From: Larix kaempferi
Taxonomy: Eukaryota; Streptophyta; Pinopsida; Pinales; Pinaceae
NCBI GenBank assembly: GCA_027924585.1
Contig: BSBM01000252.1
Coordinates: 5,208,001-5,272,000, forward strand
Direction: 5' to 3'
DNA: 64,000 nucleotides
The notes under the pieces are model-generated. The model did no database searches and was not told where the DNA came from. It worked only from the letters and a program-made list of their open reading frames with translations. Below are positions 1 to 8,479 of this stretch, piece by piece (the stretch's first letter is position 1; every line of letters begins with the position of its first letter). The translations under genes were made by a program, and so were the position numbers.

Positions 1-1771
1 GTAGCGCCTATACTGCTATGGGCACTGGTATGCCTCATACACAGTAGCGCTCAAAATCTGGGTTTGATTTTTTTTGAGTTTTTGGGTTGTGGACCCAAAT
101 CTGGGGGCTATGGCAGCATTTTTTGGGGTCCTTGATGACCCTAGGTCTGAGTTAAACCACTTTAAGTGGTCTCCCATCCTTGTATTGATCCTACATTCAT
201 GATTTGAACCTCTTTTGATCAATTTGGGCTTGTTTGGAAAGTTTTGGGGATTGTTGACCCAAGTTGGGGGGTTGTGGACCCGTTTGGTGTTTTGTACCTT
301 AATTTGAGTATGACTGAACTTGATTTCCCCATTTCCACTGGATTTGAAACCTCTTGAGTCTTCTTGACCCTATTTGTATCTATTTGAGTGAAATTTCTCT
401 TTTAGGTTGGTTTCTTATCCTCCCTTATGCTTTTAGTTTTTCTTTCGTAGTGAAAGCTCAAGTGTTTTGGTTGTTGTTCAAGACCTTCTTTGCATTGTTT
501 ATGTGCAGACCTGACTTTACCAAACCATACTTTTTCATAGGTCATTTTCTTCGTTTGGGTCTAAAAGTAGTTTTTGTACTATTTTCCCAATGGTTGGCAT
601 GCTTACATCAATAAGAATTTGAAAGTCATATTTGGTAGCTTTTACTGTTTCATAAAGAGAACCTGAAAGTTTCTTTGCTTTGCTTTGATAGTAGGTTAGT
701 TTCAGTTTTGTTTCTTACCTTTGAAAGCATAAAGAATTTTGATTCATTTTATGAATAGAGTACCTTGCAAGTGGCTTAAACGATTTTAGAGTGCTTTGCA
801 TAAAAAAGAACAAGTTTTCTTTTGCATACCTAGTTGCTTGAGTAGCTGCATTCTTAGGTTTTGAGTTTAATTTTGTACATTTAGACTTTGTTTTACCTTT
901 TTTGAATTCGAAATATTAAAAAATTGCATTTTCATATGCATTCTAGATCAGAATTTTAAGACTTGCATTGAAAAGAAAAGATTTGTTTAGTGGTAAATAT
1001 TTCATTTTCACTACTCTATCTCTATTATAGCCACTCTCACACACCCACTACCTTTTTGAGTAAGCAAGTAACCTTTAAAATGAACTCTAATAAAATGTAC
1101 TAGCAACATTTTCTTTTCTAGGTTACGCTACACCAACTAGTCTTGGTTAGGATCTTGGGTTTAAAACACCTTAAACCACCCAAGATCACACATTACACAA
1201 AAATCATAGTTCGACTATCACAGGTAAACCCACTTCATTCAAAGCTTGCCTGGGATCTATGCAGTAGGTCTTGTGAGATCAGATTGTTGGGAATACTCCT
1301 CCTACTTTCTGTTTCGAGCATATACCCGGATTGGATCACGTTTGGGGACTCTTTTGAGTTTTGGGCTCAGTTACCCTACCCACGCCTTCTGATTCAACCA
1401 GCGACTATTCCCTCAGGAGTTTTCGATGTTGTTGTATCCTTAGTATCTAACCATAGTTTCATACACAGGTGACAGCGGAGGGTATATCTGTTGTACCTAG
1501 GACAGACGTGGGAGGAAATCTCGTGCAGGTCTTTGGGAGGGCGGTTGGGTGATTCCAGCGCTTACACCCTTAGTCATTGTATTGTGGACCCCAGGTAACT
1601 GTTCTTCATCCTTCGTTGATCTGTTCTAGGCCCTCATCATCCCAGACTCTTCTCTGCAAGGAATCTATTTGCTTGGTTTGATTTACCTAGGACCTTTTTC
1701 AGTGGTGTGCTCTTTGTGCTACTTGTTTTAGTTTGCCTTAGAGAACTTCTTGTTCATTTGAGTAGGAAACT
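1..1771 (+). other. Untranslated leader of element B, no gene supported
   Basis: T- and G-rich sequence without a supported ORF. From about 1126 it resembles the leader of element C from about 60690: both have CACCAACTAG followed by a phrase ending in GGGGACTCTT about 200 bases on. The distance from that point to the gag ATG is similar in both. I therefore read it as the long 5' leader of B. The primer site and 5' LTR boundary were not found. The motif AGTAGCGCTCAA near 47 recurs at about 23036 in the 3' LTR region. Confidence 0.5.
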
Positions 1772-1861
1772 ATGTCTAGCATTCCAACGAGTGCCATTCA
1801 AGGTACCCCTATTCCAGGGGATCCTTGTGCTATTCCATTCATTGGAAACATTGGTACTCCC
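1772..1861 (+). pseudogene. Element B gag N-terminus, cut by insertion of A
   Basis: An ATG at 1772 opens 30 codons (MSSIPTSAIQGTPIPG...) running up to the insertion point of element A. The frame resumes without loss at 17592: element A plus its 5 bp duplication is 15735 bp, a multiple of three. Across the restored junction the frame reads into PLMATLNLPG. The segment is rich in Pro, Ile and Gly and has no recognisable domain on its own. The ATG is chosen because it is the first in the continuous frame and fits the position of the gag start in element C relative to the shared leader motif. Confidence 0.7.
1857..1861. repeat. Left target-site duplication of element A (CTCCC)
   Basis: CTCCC stands directly left of the LTR that begins TGTTGGCCC at 1862. 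The same five bases follow the other LTR at 17592-17596. A 5 bp duplication is normal for LTR-retrotransposon integrase. Confidence 0.93.
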
Positions 1862-2587
1862 TGTTGGCCCGGTTTTGCAACCAGGCTTAGTGCTATGGGC
1901 ACCTGCTAATAGTAGCAGCAGTTTCAATAGAAATAAAAACAATTAAACTAAATAAACAATACTTTTCATGGATCTAAGCAAGAATCTAAGCAAATAATGT
2001 AAACATTTCAAAATCAAGAACAAGAAACATAATGAATAATTTTTTGTATTGAAAAGTGGGGGGCAAGCAAGTGCTTGCGATATTACCTTCAAAGGTGAAG
2101 GTTGATGTTGAGCAACTCCCAAGATGAGTAGCTCCAAACTCCAATAGGTCTCTTTCTCCAAGGTTGCTTCAATGGCTAAAAGTGCTCAGGGGAGATTTCA
2201 GCAGCATAAGGATGAGATAATGGAAGGATCTGAAATGAGGAGCCCCTACCACCTTTTTATAGGTTTTGGTGGTGGGAGATACCATTTGTGGTTTTGTGGA
2301 AACCAAATGGTATTGACCAACATGGTTTAGGTACTTTTCCCTCCTTTTTCCTTTTTTGAATAAAAATAATATTTTAATTCCCTTTTCAATATTTTTGGGA
2401 ATTTGGACCCTTTTTGAGGGTTTTTTATGATTTTCTTGGAAAAATAATCTTTTTTAATGGAAAAAGGGGTGTACTAAGGTCTTTTGGTGACCTTTTGTTG
2501 GTTTCAGAGGCTCAGATGGTGGAAAAGTGGACAAATGGGTCATGTGAGTAAGGGAATGAGCTAGTGAGCACTTTTTAGGTGTTAATA
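1862..2587 (-). repeat. 3' LTR of element A
   Basis: Nearly identical to 16865-17591 and 62451-63178. On the plus strand it begins TGTTGGCCCGG and ends GTGTTAATA, where the other two copies end GTGTTAACA. The terminal CA has therefore decayed to TA in this copy. It is the 3' LTR because a polypurine tract adjoins it on the inner side on the minus strand. Confidence 0.95.
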
Positions 2588-2600
2588 GATTGCCCCCTGA
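2588..2600 (-). promoter_or_regulatory. Polypurine tract of element A
   Basis: On the minus strand the bases before the 3' LTR read CAGGGGGCAATC. This is the form expected of a plant Gypsy polypurine tract, the RNase H-resistant primer for plus-strand DNA synthesis. The same sequence adjoins the LTR of element D at 63179. Confidence 0.85.
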
Positions 2601-3932
2601 TGTGTGAGGGCAAGAGCTCATCGTATGGCCGATAGACATCATAGTTCTTTTGTCTTTTTGCCTGGGTTTTAGGGGAGAGAAGAAACCGGTTGGAGACTGG
2701 AGCCATGGCCCTTGGAAGCTGCAAAAACAAAAAATATTACATGGCCTCAATATGAATGAGGTATAATCTCTGATAAAGGACGAGGCGGGCATTCCCATGC
2801 TCGTATCAAGACATATACAAAACAATTAGTCCCAAGAAGGGGGATCTAATACGTAAAGAAATATACTGGTACATCATAATGGTCCAGAGGGGACATGATT
2901 GTGGGATATACTCATGATCATGACTGATCTCAATAACTGATACACTGGAATAACTGTGGAACTGCTGAAACTGAAGGTGTCCAACATCTGCAGGGACTCA
3001 AAGACTATGAGTCATCTCTGAGAAATAATGTAACTGCATACTCAAGGGAGTATGAAACTGGGGTACATCTGAATATTGTCGCCATACGCAACCCGGATAT
3101 CTATAGAAAAAATGTAACTGGTTGTATCCATAGGTAGACTCTCAAATGTGGAGGAGTCAGGTGGTATCCGGGGTCTTCGACTAATAACTGAACGGACAAA
3201 TACCCTGTGCGAGTCTCAACGATGCGATCAAGGTGTTGGAGTCGAGCATGTGAGAAACAAGCATTCGGAGAGGCACTGAGGATTCCTCTCGAAATGATTC
3301 GTAGGCACTCATCATAAATGGTAATGAGTCCAAGACACAGGGACCTCTAGGTCTATCCTCTGGAATCAATGTGGTTGTCGTCGACAGAGGGGGACCAACA
3401 ACTAACAAGGCAATGATGTTTCCTTGATAGGAGCACGAGGTGTAGAACTGAAGTGATGTAGTACTGCTGGTAGGACTGACATACTTGTGGGGATGGGAAA
3501 TAACTGGGTCAAAAATGGGTAGACTCAAACTTCCTTTGTTCAGAGCATGATGACATGGTTGACCTGGCAGCGTAGGGAGCTGACTTGTAGGTTTGGGGAT
3601 CATCTTTTAGGGACTGAAGGGTATGTACTGACTCTGGGGGGGGTGAAGCTGATGGTAGCTGTCGAGGGAGTTTCAGGGTTACATACTGCAGAATACTCTG
3701 AACAAAGGCGACCAAAATGGGGAAGCTGCTATGTGAGTAGACATGATGTGTTGTAGCGCCAAGAGGCACCATTGATTCCTTCTTCGTAGTTTGAATGAGC
3801 TCCAAGAAGGGATAAAAGTGTGCTCTGAAATGGTACGGTCCTGTGGATTCTGTGAGCCCAGGACGGTGCGTGCTCATGGTTGCTTTCATGTTTAGAGAGT
3901 CAGAAAGCGGTAAGTGAACTCTATTGGTGTTT
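2601..3932 (-). other. 3' region of element A, no gene supported
   Basis: Sequence shared with element D (63192-64000). Two overlapping minus-strand open frames (3889-3509 and 3603-3181) occur here. Over about 190 bases shared with D the substitutions mostly change residues, which argues against a maintained protein. Treated as 3' untranslated sequence. Confidence 0.5.
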
Positions 3933-4222
3933 CTTTTTCGTAAGTTTTAGTCTCCAAGGCCCGAAAAAGCATAAAATGATGCGGATGGAGAACTCTTCTA
4001 GCCGATGTGACTAGAGTATACCTTTTTCGTAATTAGTCTACAAGGTCCGGAAAAGGGGTAAACTTTTACCAGGTAGACGCCCTTTCAGATACGTTTATCG
4101 AGCATGAAAGGAAGCAAGATTGCTCGGCGATCTTTTCATTGTTTTTAGGAGTCAGAAAAGAGCTTAACAGAAACTCCCTAAGTGCCTTTTTCGTAAAAAG
4201 GGGTTGCTCGGCCCGAAAAAGG
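3933..4222 (-). repeat. Array of five small hairpins in the 3' region of A
   Basis: Five short inverted repeats follow each other. Their outer limits are 3933-3969 (CTTTTTCG/CGAAAAAG), 4021-4056 (CCTTTTTCG/CGGAAAAGG, one mismatch), 4081-4111 (CCTTTCA/TGAAAGG), 4132-4160 (CTTTTC/GAAAAG) and 4185-4222 (CCTTTTTCG/CGAAAAAGG). Loops are 16-23 bases. On the minus strand the block aligns with element B around 20811-21088 in the same element orientation. This suggests a conserved RNA or DNA structure in the 3' region. Confidence 0.75.
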
Positions 4223-4254
4223 GATAAAATTATACCGAACAAAAATGGATTGAT

Positions 4255-4830
4255 GAGGGCGAGAAAAGGTCTCAAGCATCGTCATCTGTGCGGAAAACTG
4301 GATCCGGTGACATAAGGATTGTCGAAAACGGAGAACGACCGATGTGGCACGCAAACCGAGGTGACGAGAGGGCGCGGAAAAAATGCCCGAAAAATCTAAA
4401 GGTGAGAGCGAGAAATGATCTCAAGCATCATCACGAGCGCGGAAAACTGAATCCGACGATATAAGACACATCGAAAACGGAGAACGGCCGATGTGGCACG
4501 CAAACCGAGGCGATGAGGGGGCGTGGAAAAAATGCCCGAAAAATCTAAAGGTGAGAGCGAGAAATGATCTCAAGCATCATCACGAGCGCGAAAAACTGAA
4601 TCCGGTGATATAAGACACATAAAAAACGGAGAACGGCCGATGTGGCACGCAAACCGAGGCGATGAGGGGGCGTGGAAAAAATGCCCGAAAAATCTAAAGG
4701 TGAGAGTGAGAAATGATCTCAAGCATCATCACGAGCGCGGAAAACTGGATCCGGATATATAAGGCACGTCTAAAACGGAGAACGGCCGATGTGGCACGCA
4801 AACCGAGGCCATGAGAGAGGCTAAAAAATG
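4255..4830. repeat. Four tandem copies of a 149 bp repeat
   Basis: Unit starts near 4255, 4401, 4550 and 4699. Units two and three are 149 bp and nearly identical; the first and fourth are more diverged and the fourth is incomplete. Each contains GGAGAACGGCCGATGTGGCA and AAATGCCCGAAAAATCTAAA or a close variant. The array ends about 140 bp upstream of the TATA box of the antisense gene, so it could act as an upstream promoter or enhancer block. Confidence 0.9.
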
Positions 4831-4971
4831 GTCAAAAAATGGACCCCGTGAAAACGGGAAACGGAAGGAACCTTTATGAAGTTCTCGCTGTGCTGATCCC
4901 AACGGTACCAACGGTTTGAGAAATGGACTTCGTATGACACCGCAATGGTTGTTTGAAATTTGTGGAATTTC

Positions 4972-4980
4972 TATAAATAG
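4972..4980 (+). promoter_or_regulatory. TATA box of the antisense PMD gene
   Basis: TATAAATAG lies on the plus strand, opposite to the element's own transcription. A start site about 30 bases downstream would give a first exon ending at the GT of the putative intron at 5096. No other plant TATA box is seen between here and the ATG at 5481. Confidence 0.65.
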
Positions 4981-5095
4981 GACGTGGGGCCCAATATGAC
5001 TTGTCATTGTTACGTGCGAGTTTGATAGAGCTGTCAGAGCTTTTTCTTGATTTCCGAGAGATTTCACCGTTGGTTTTCGATTTAGCGAGTTGCAG

Positions 5096-5479
5096 GTAAC
5101 TCTATTCGCCTTAGCCTAGTCAATTATGTCTTTTTTGTTTGGCGGTGGGCCCCCGAAGGCCGCGAAACTCCACGTTGACTCTCCAACGTGGAACCGCGCG
5201 GGTTTCGGGGCTGAACCCGCGATGAACCGCGCGGGTTTTAGACTCACAGTCGCGATGTTCATCGCGACTGTGAGGTCGGAACCCGCGATGTTCATCGCGT
5301 GTTCATGGGTGACAGTCGCGATGTTCATCGCGACTGTCTGGACAAAACTCGCGATGTTCATCGCAGGTTTTTCCATGGATCCCGCGATGGTCATCGCGGC
5401 TTTTTGTGGAAAAGCCGTGATGGGATTTTTCTAAAAATTTTTGTGCTGGGGCTAAAAATTTTCTGTGTTTTCTTGGCAG
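5096..5479 (+). other. Putative first intron of the antisense PMD gene
   Basis: GTTGCAG|GTAAC at 5096 is a good plant donor. A T-rich stretch ending TTTTCTTGGCAG at 5479 is a good acceptor one base before the ATG. The intron holds the GC-rich repeat at 5190-5415. An open frame inside it (from 5126) is a by-product of that repeat. Splicing is inferred. Confidence 0.5.
5190..5415. repeat. GC-rich palindromic minisatellite in the intron
   Basis: About six degenerate units contain CGCGATGTTCATCGCG, a 16 bp near-perfect palindrome, or CGCGATGAACCGCGCGGG. Related units in the same plus-strand orientation form the 33 bp array at 16360-16660 at the other end of element A. The block is rich in CpG and open in several frames on both strands. 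Confidence 0.85.
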
Positions 5480-5480
5480 G

Positions 5481-6565
5481 ATGTTGCGGAGAGCTCAGTC
5501 CGTGTGGCGGGAGAGAGAGATTGATGGTGAGCTCATGTTGAGGATCGAGAATGATGGAGGGGTGAGACAGACCCTAGCCATGAGCGGACTCTTGAAGTTC
5601 GCTCAGATACCTCCTATCCGTTCAGTGAGGAGACTCCTGAACAAGCTCGTGCAGTGGTGGGTGCCGGCAGAGGGTGCCTTCATTATTGGTGGTGAGAGGT
5701 TGGAGATTACTCTCACTGACGTATATTTTTTGACCGGTTTGCCTCGCTTGGGTGAGGTGGGTGATATTTCTCCGAGGTTGCCTCCTGGTGTGGATATGGA
5801 GGACCTCTTACAGACCTTCTGTGTGGATGACGCTGTTTTGGTAAACAGCTCTATTAGTCTGAAGTTCCTACGTGAGTGGGATATGCGGGCTGTTGGTGCC
5901 TGTGTTCTGAGGGTTTTGGGTGCTGCTGCCCCACATCGTATGTCTGGGGGGCAGACGATGATGGTGGACTCCGTTCTACGGGGTACTTACTACGCTTGGG
6001 CGCAGATGTTCTTGGCCGGTGTCCGGAGAGATCTGGACAAGGCCGTGAGAGAGGGAGGCGAGTTTTGTTACGCCTCTTTTTTATGCTGTTTTTTCTTCGA
6101 GTGGGTGCCGACCTTGCGGCCACATGTACCTGTTCGTGCTGGTCTGCCTAGTGAGCCTCGTATGATGAGGTGGGGGCAGATGATGCCCCGTGCTGGCGGT
6201 GGTATTCGTGGCTTCTTCACAGAGGATTTTTACCAGCAGTGGGAGCAGATGCTTCTGGTGATCGAGGACTATCCCTACGCCGGCATGGACTACCGAGGAG
6301 ACCCGGAGATGCCACGTGCCCCAGGACAGGCCTGGAGCTTAGACGGTATGTTTTTGTGTATTATGTGATCTTATATCATATGTAGTATGATTTATCATGA
6401 TGATATCTGTTGTATAGTATCTGATGGTTTTACTTGCTTTGTGCAGATATGGGTCCAGTACCACCACCTGACTATATGGCTCGGCAGGGGCGGGCGATGG
6501 TGGTCGCTCGTCCCCCAGTACCTGTACGTCCTCCTCGTGGTGGAGGATATGCAGCCCGTGGGTGA
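5481..6565 (+). CDS. Antisense plant mobile domain (PMD) gene inside element A
   Basis: Exon 5481-6345 encodes 288 residues and part of a codon. A GT..AG intron at 6346-6446 joins it to an exon that reads on to a TGA at 6563. Residues 59-88 (WWVPAEGAFIIGG, then EITLTDVYFLTGLP) match the core of the plant mobile domain found in MAIN/MAIL1-type proteins. That family is known to occur both as host genes and as passengers of plant transposons; the host proteins act in genome stability and silencing. The gene lies between pol and the 3' LTR, opposite to gag-pol, with its own TATA box and introns. The product's role in the element is unknown. Assignment to PMD is fairly sure; function is not. Confidence 0.75.
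6346..6446 (+). other. Intron of the PMD gene (101 bp)
   Basis: GACG|GTATGTTTTTG opens it and a T-rich tract ending TTGCTTTGTGCAG closes it. Splicing joins a split Asp codon and keeps the frame open into a Pro-rich segment (DMGPVPPPDYMARQ). Confidence 0.65.
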
Positions 6566-6985
6566 GGGGTTGGCCCTCACGATGATGCTATAGATGGTGT
6601 CCGACGGACTCTAGCCCGGATCGTAGATGGGCTCCCCGAGGATGGCTGGAGGGACCTTGATCGGGACATTTTGCAGGGATGTCTAGGTGCGCCGCCTGAG
6701 TGGCAGTCACTTCTGTTGAGGGCAGCGGTGTTCGTTGCGAGACACAGGGGTGGTAGAGGAGATGCTCCGGCAGGGCCGGCTCAGGGGAGGATACGTCTGA
6801 GGGACGATCCAGTGGGGCCAGCAGAGCGGCGAGTCCGGGGTCGTCCTGACCCGGCTGGGCCGGCGGAGGTGGAGTCGGAGGAGGAGTCGGGGAGGAGCCC
6901 GAGGATCCTCAGGATCCAGATGAGTAGACGACATTGTACTTGCCCCCAAATGCTCATGAGCATATGGGGAAGTATTTTTGTATGA
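6566..6985 (+). pseudogene. Continuation of the PMD gene after an in-frame TGA
   Basis: After the TGA at 6563-6565 the same frame stays open for 140 codons. It reads through a segment with LARIVDGLPEDGWRDLDRDI and LGAPPEWQSLLLRAAVFVARH, then a Gly/Pro/Arg/Glu-rich tail. This looks like the real C-terminal half of the PMD protein separated by one nonsense change. A further intron removing the TGA, or readthrough, is possible. Confidence 0.55.
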
Positions 6986-7084
6986 CAGATGTATTTTTGT
7001 ATATCGAGTGCTGAGGGCACTTGTGACATGTTGACTATTTGATTTGTATATATATGTGGATATATATTTTAGATATATTGTCGT

Positions 7085-7320
7085 GTATGCACGTGGATGC
7101 ACATTTGTCTTTTGTATATGCCTGTGGAGGCACATGTTGTGCACGTGGATGCAGTGTGTTTGTTGATCTATATATGCCCGTGGAGGCACATGTTATGCAC
7201 ATGGATGCATTATTTTGGTTGTTTTTATGCCCGTGGAGGCACATGTTATGCACGTGGATGCAATATTGGTTTTTTGTATATGCCCGTGGAGGCACATGTT
7301 TTGCACATGGATGCATTTTT
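7085..7320. repeat. Minisatellite of 53-56 bp between two convergent genes
   Basis: About four copies share CCCGTGGAGGCACATGTTAT and a GCACGTGGATGCA segment; CCYGTGGAGG starts at 7121, 7177, 7230 and 7283. The array sits between the 3' end of the PMD gene (plus) and the 3' end of the second RNase H (minus). Open frames across it are repeat artefacts. Confidence 0.88.
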
Positions 7321-7323
7321 TGT

Positions 7324-7761
7324 TTATGGATATGACATGATGTGATTGGTGTGCCAGTCGAGGACACTGTTGGCCATATGGTCTGCTACACTATTGAGGT
7401 GTCTTGGGACATGTGTGAATGTAATGGATTCAAACTGTCTAACCATTTGTTTAGTGCGCAGGAATTTTCTGAAAAGACACGGATCGCGTACCTGGTAATC
7501 ATTGTTGAGCTGGGAAACTAGGAGCTGTGAGTCCAAGAAAACGTTGAGGTGACGTATGCTCATCTGGAGAGCATCGGCCAGGAGACCGGTCACGGCATCG
7601 TATTCAGCTTGATTATTGGTGGCGGCACCTAAACATACTCCATCAATGTGAATTAACTCATGTGAAGGGGAGTATATTACCCAAGCTGCGGAGGCGAGAT
7701 TGGGAGACCAACGGCTTGCACCATCAGCGAAACCGACATGGCAGAGTGGAAGAGGCTCCAT
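7324..7761 (-). CDS. Second RNase H domain, downstream of integrase
   Basis: A 145-residue ORF starting at an ATG. It has the full RNase H acidic set: D13 in FADGAS, E53 in NNQAEYDAV, D77 in FLDSQL and D127 in NSVADHMAN. It should cut the RNA strand of RNA-DNA hybrids during reverse transcription. Tat-type elements are known to carry an additional RNase H of archaeal or plant type besides the Gypsy one; here it lies after the integrase and in another frame from pol. The bases before the ATG (TTTTCTCTGCATGACCACAG in element orientation) look like a splice acceptor, so it may be joined to upstream coding sequence by splicing. The first RNase H in pol has lost a catalytic Asp, so this domain may supply the activity. 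Confidence 0.85.
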   Translation of the reverse strand: MEPLPLCHVGFADGASRWSPNLASAAWVIYSPSHELIHIDGVCLGAATNNQAEYDAVTGLLADALQMSIRHLNVFLDSQLLVSQLNNDYQVRDPCLFRKFLRTKQMVRQFESITFTHVPRHLNSVADHMANSVLDWHTNHIMSYP

Positions 7762-7864
7762 CTGTGGTCATGCAGAGAAAACAAATATTTAGGTTTTTTG
7801 AAAAAATTTGTGAACGAAAAATGTATGCCTATACTAAAATGGACGATGGTGTCCATGAGATTTT

Positions 7865-8476
7865 CTATGGGTAAAATCTTTTAAGGTATAACCCGTTGCG
7901 TGGGTTGCGCAGGGTGTTGCCTTCTGAATCGGTCAGAATGTATGCCCCCTGCCCGAGGCAGGTGTGTATGATGTAGGGGCCTTGCCACATAGACACGAAC
8001 TTTCCCTTTCCGGTTTTATCATGAGCTTGATCGTAAGCGAGGACAAGGTCTCCCTCCGAAAAGGTTATTGGGTGGACGCGTTTGTCGTAACTTAGTTTCG
8101 ATCGTTGTTTAGCAGCTTCCATGTTTTGAATGGCGGTGCGCCGATCTTCATCGGCCTACTCTAGGAGCAGTAAACGTTGCTCGATCGGGGAAGTATCCGG
8201 TAGGAGCTCAACGGCGATGGTTAGAGCAGGGATCTGGCACTCAATAGGGAGGACAGATTCGACACCATGAACTAAATGGAAAGGGGTAAAACCGGTGGCG
8301 GTTTTGGTTGATGTGCGGTAGGCCCAGAGTGCCGGGAAAAGCATGTGATGCCAATTTGATTTGTGATTGTCTACAGTACGTTGGAGAATGGTCTTCAAGA
8401 TTTTATTGATCGCTTCGACTTGGCCGTTTCCTTGGGGGTAGTAAGCGGAAGAGAAATGGTGTTCAAATTTCAACAT
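7865..8476 (-). pseudogene. Integrase C-terminal part of element A pol, two stops
   Basis: In the same frame as the upstream pol, after a TAA at 8480-8482. It contains the third catalytic residue of integrase (Glu in YYPQGNGQVEAINK) and the C-terminal domain (KRVHPITFSEGDLVLAY ... KFVSMWQGPYII). A TAG at 8156-8158 splits it again. Both stops are single-base changes in an otherwise open frame. No chromodomain follows, which fits the non-chromovirus Tat group. Confidence 0.88.
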
Positions 8477-8479
8477 GGT

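Noticed and set aside
3181-3889. Two overlapping minus-strand open frames in the 3' region of A, possibly an env-like protein
   Set aside because: The part shared with element D differs at roughly ten bases in about 190, most of which change residues. No signal peptide, membrane segment or domain was seen.
5126-5434. 102-codon frame before the PMD gene
   Set aside because: Made of the palindromic repeat and lies within the putative intron; it could only be a coding exon if the 5096-5479 splice is wrong.
7035-7367. Cys-rich small proteins in both strands
   Set aside because: Repeat-encoded frames of the 53-56 bp minisatellite.
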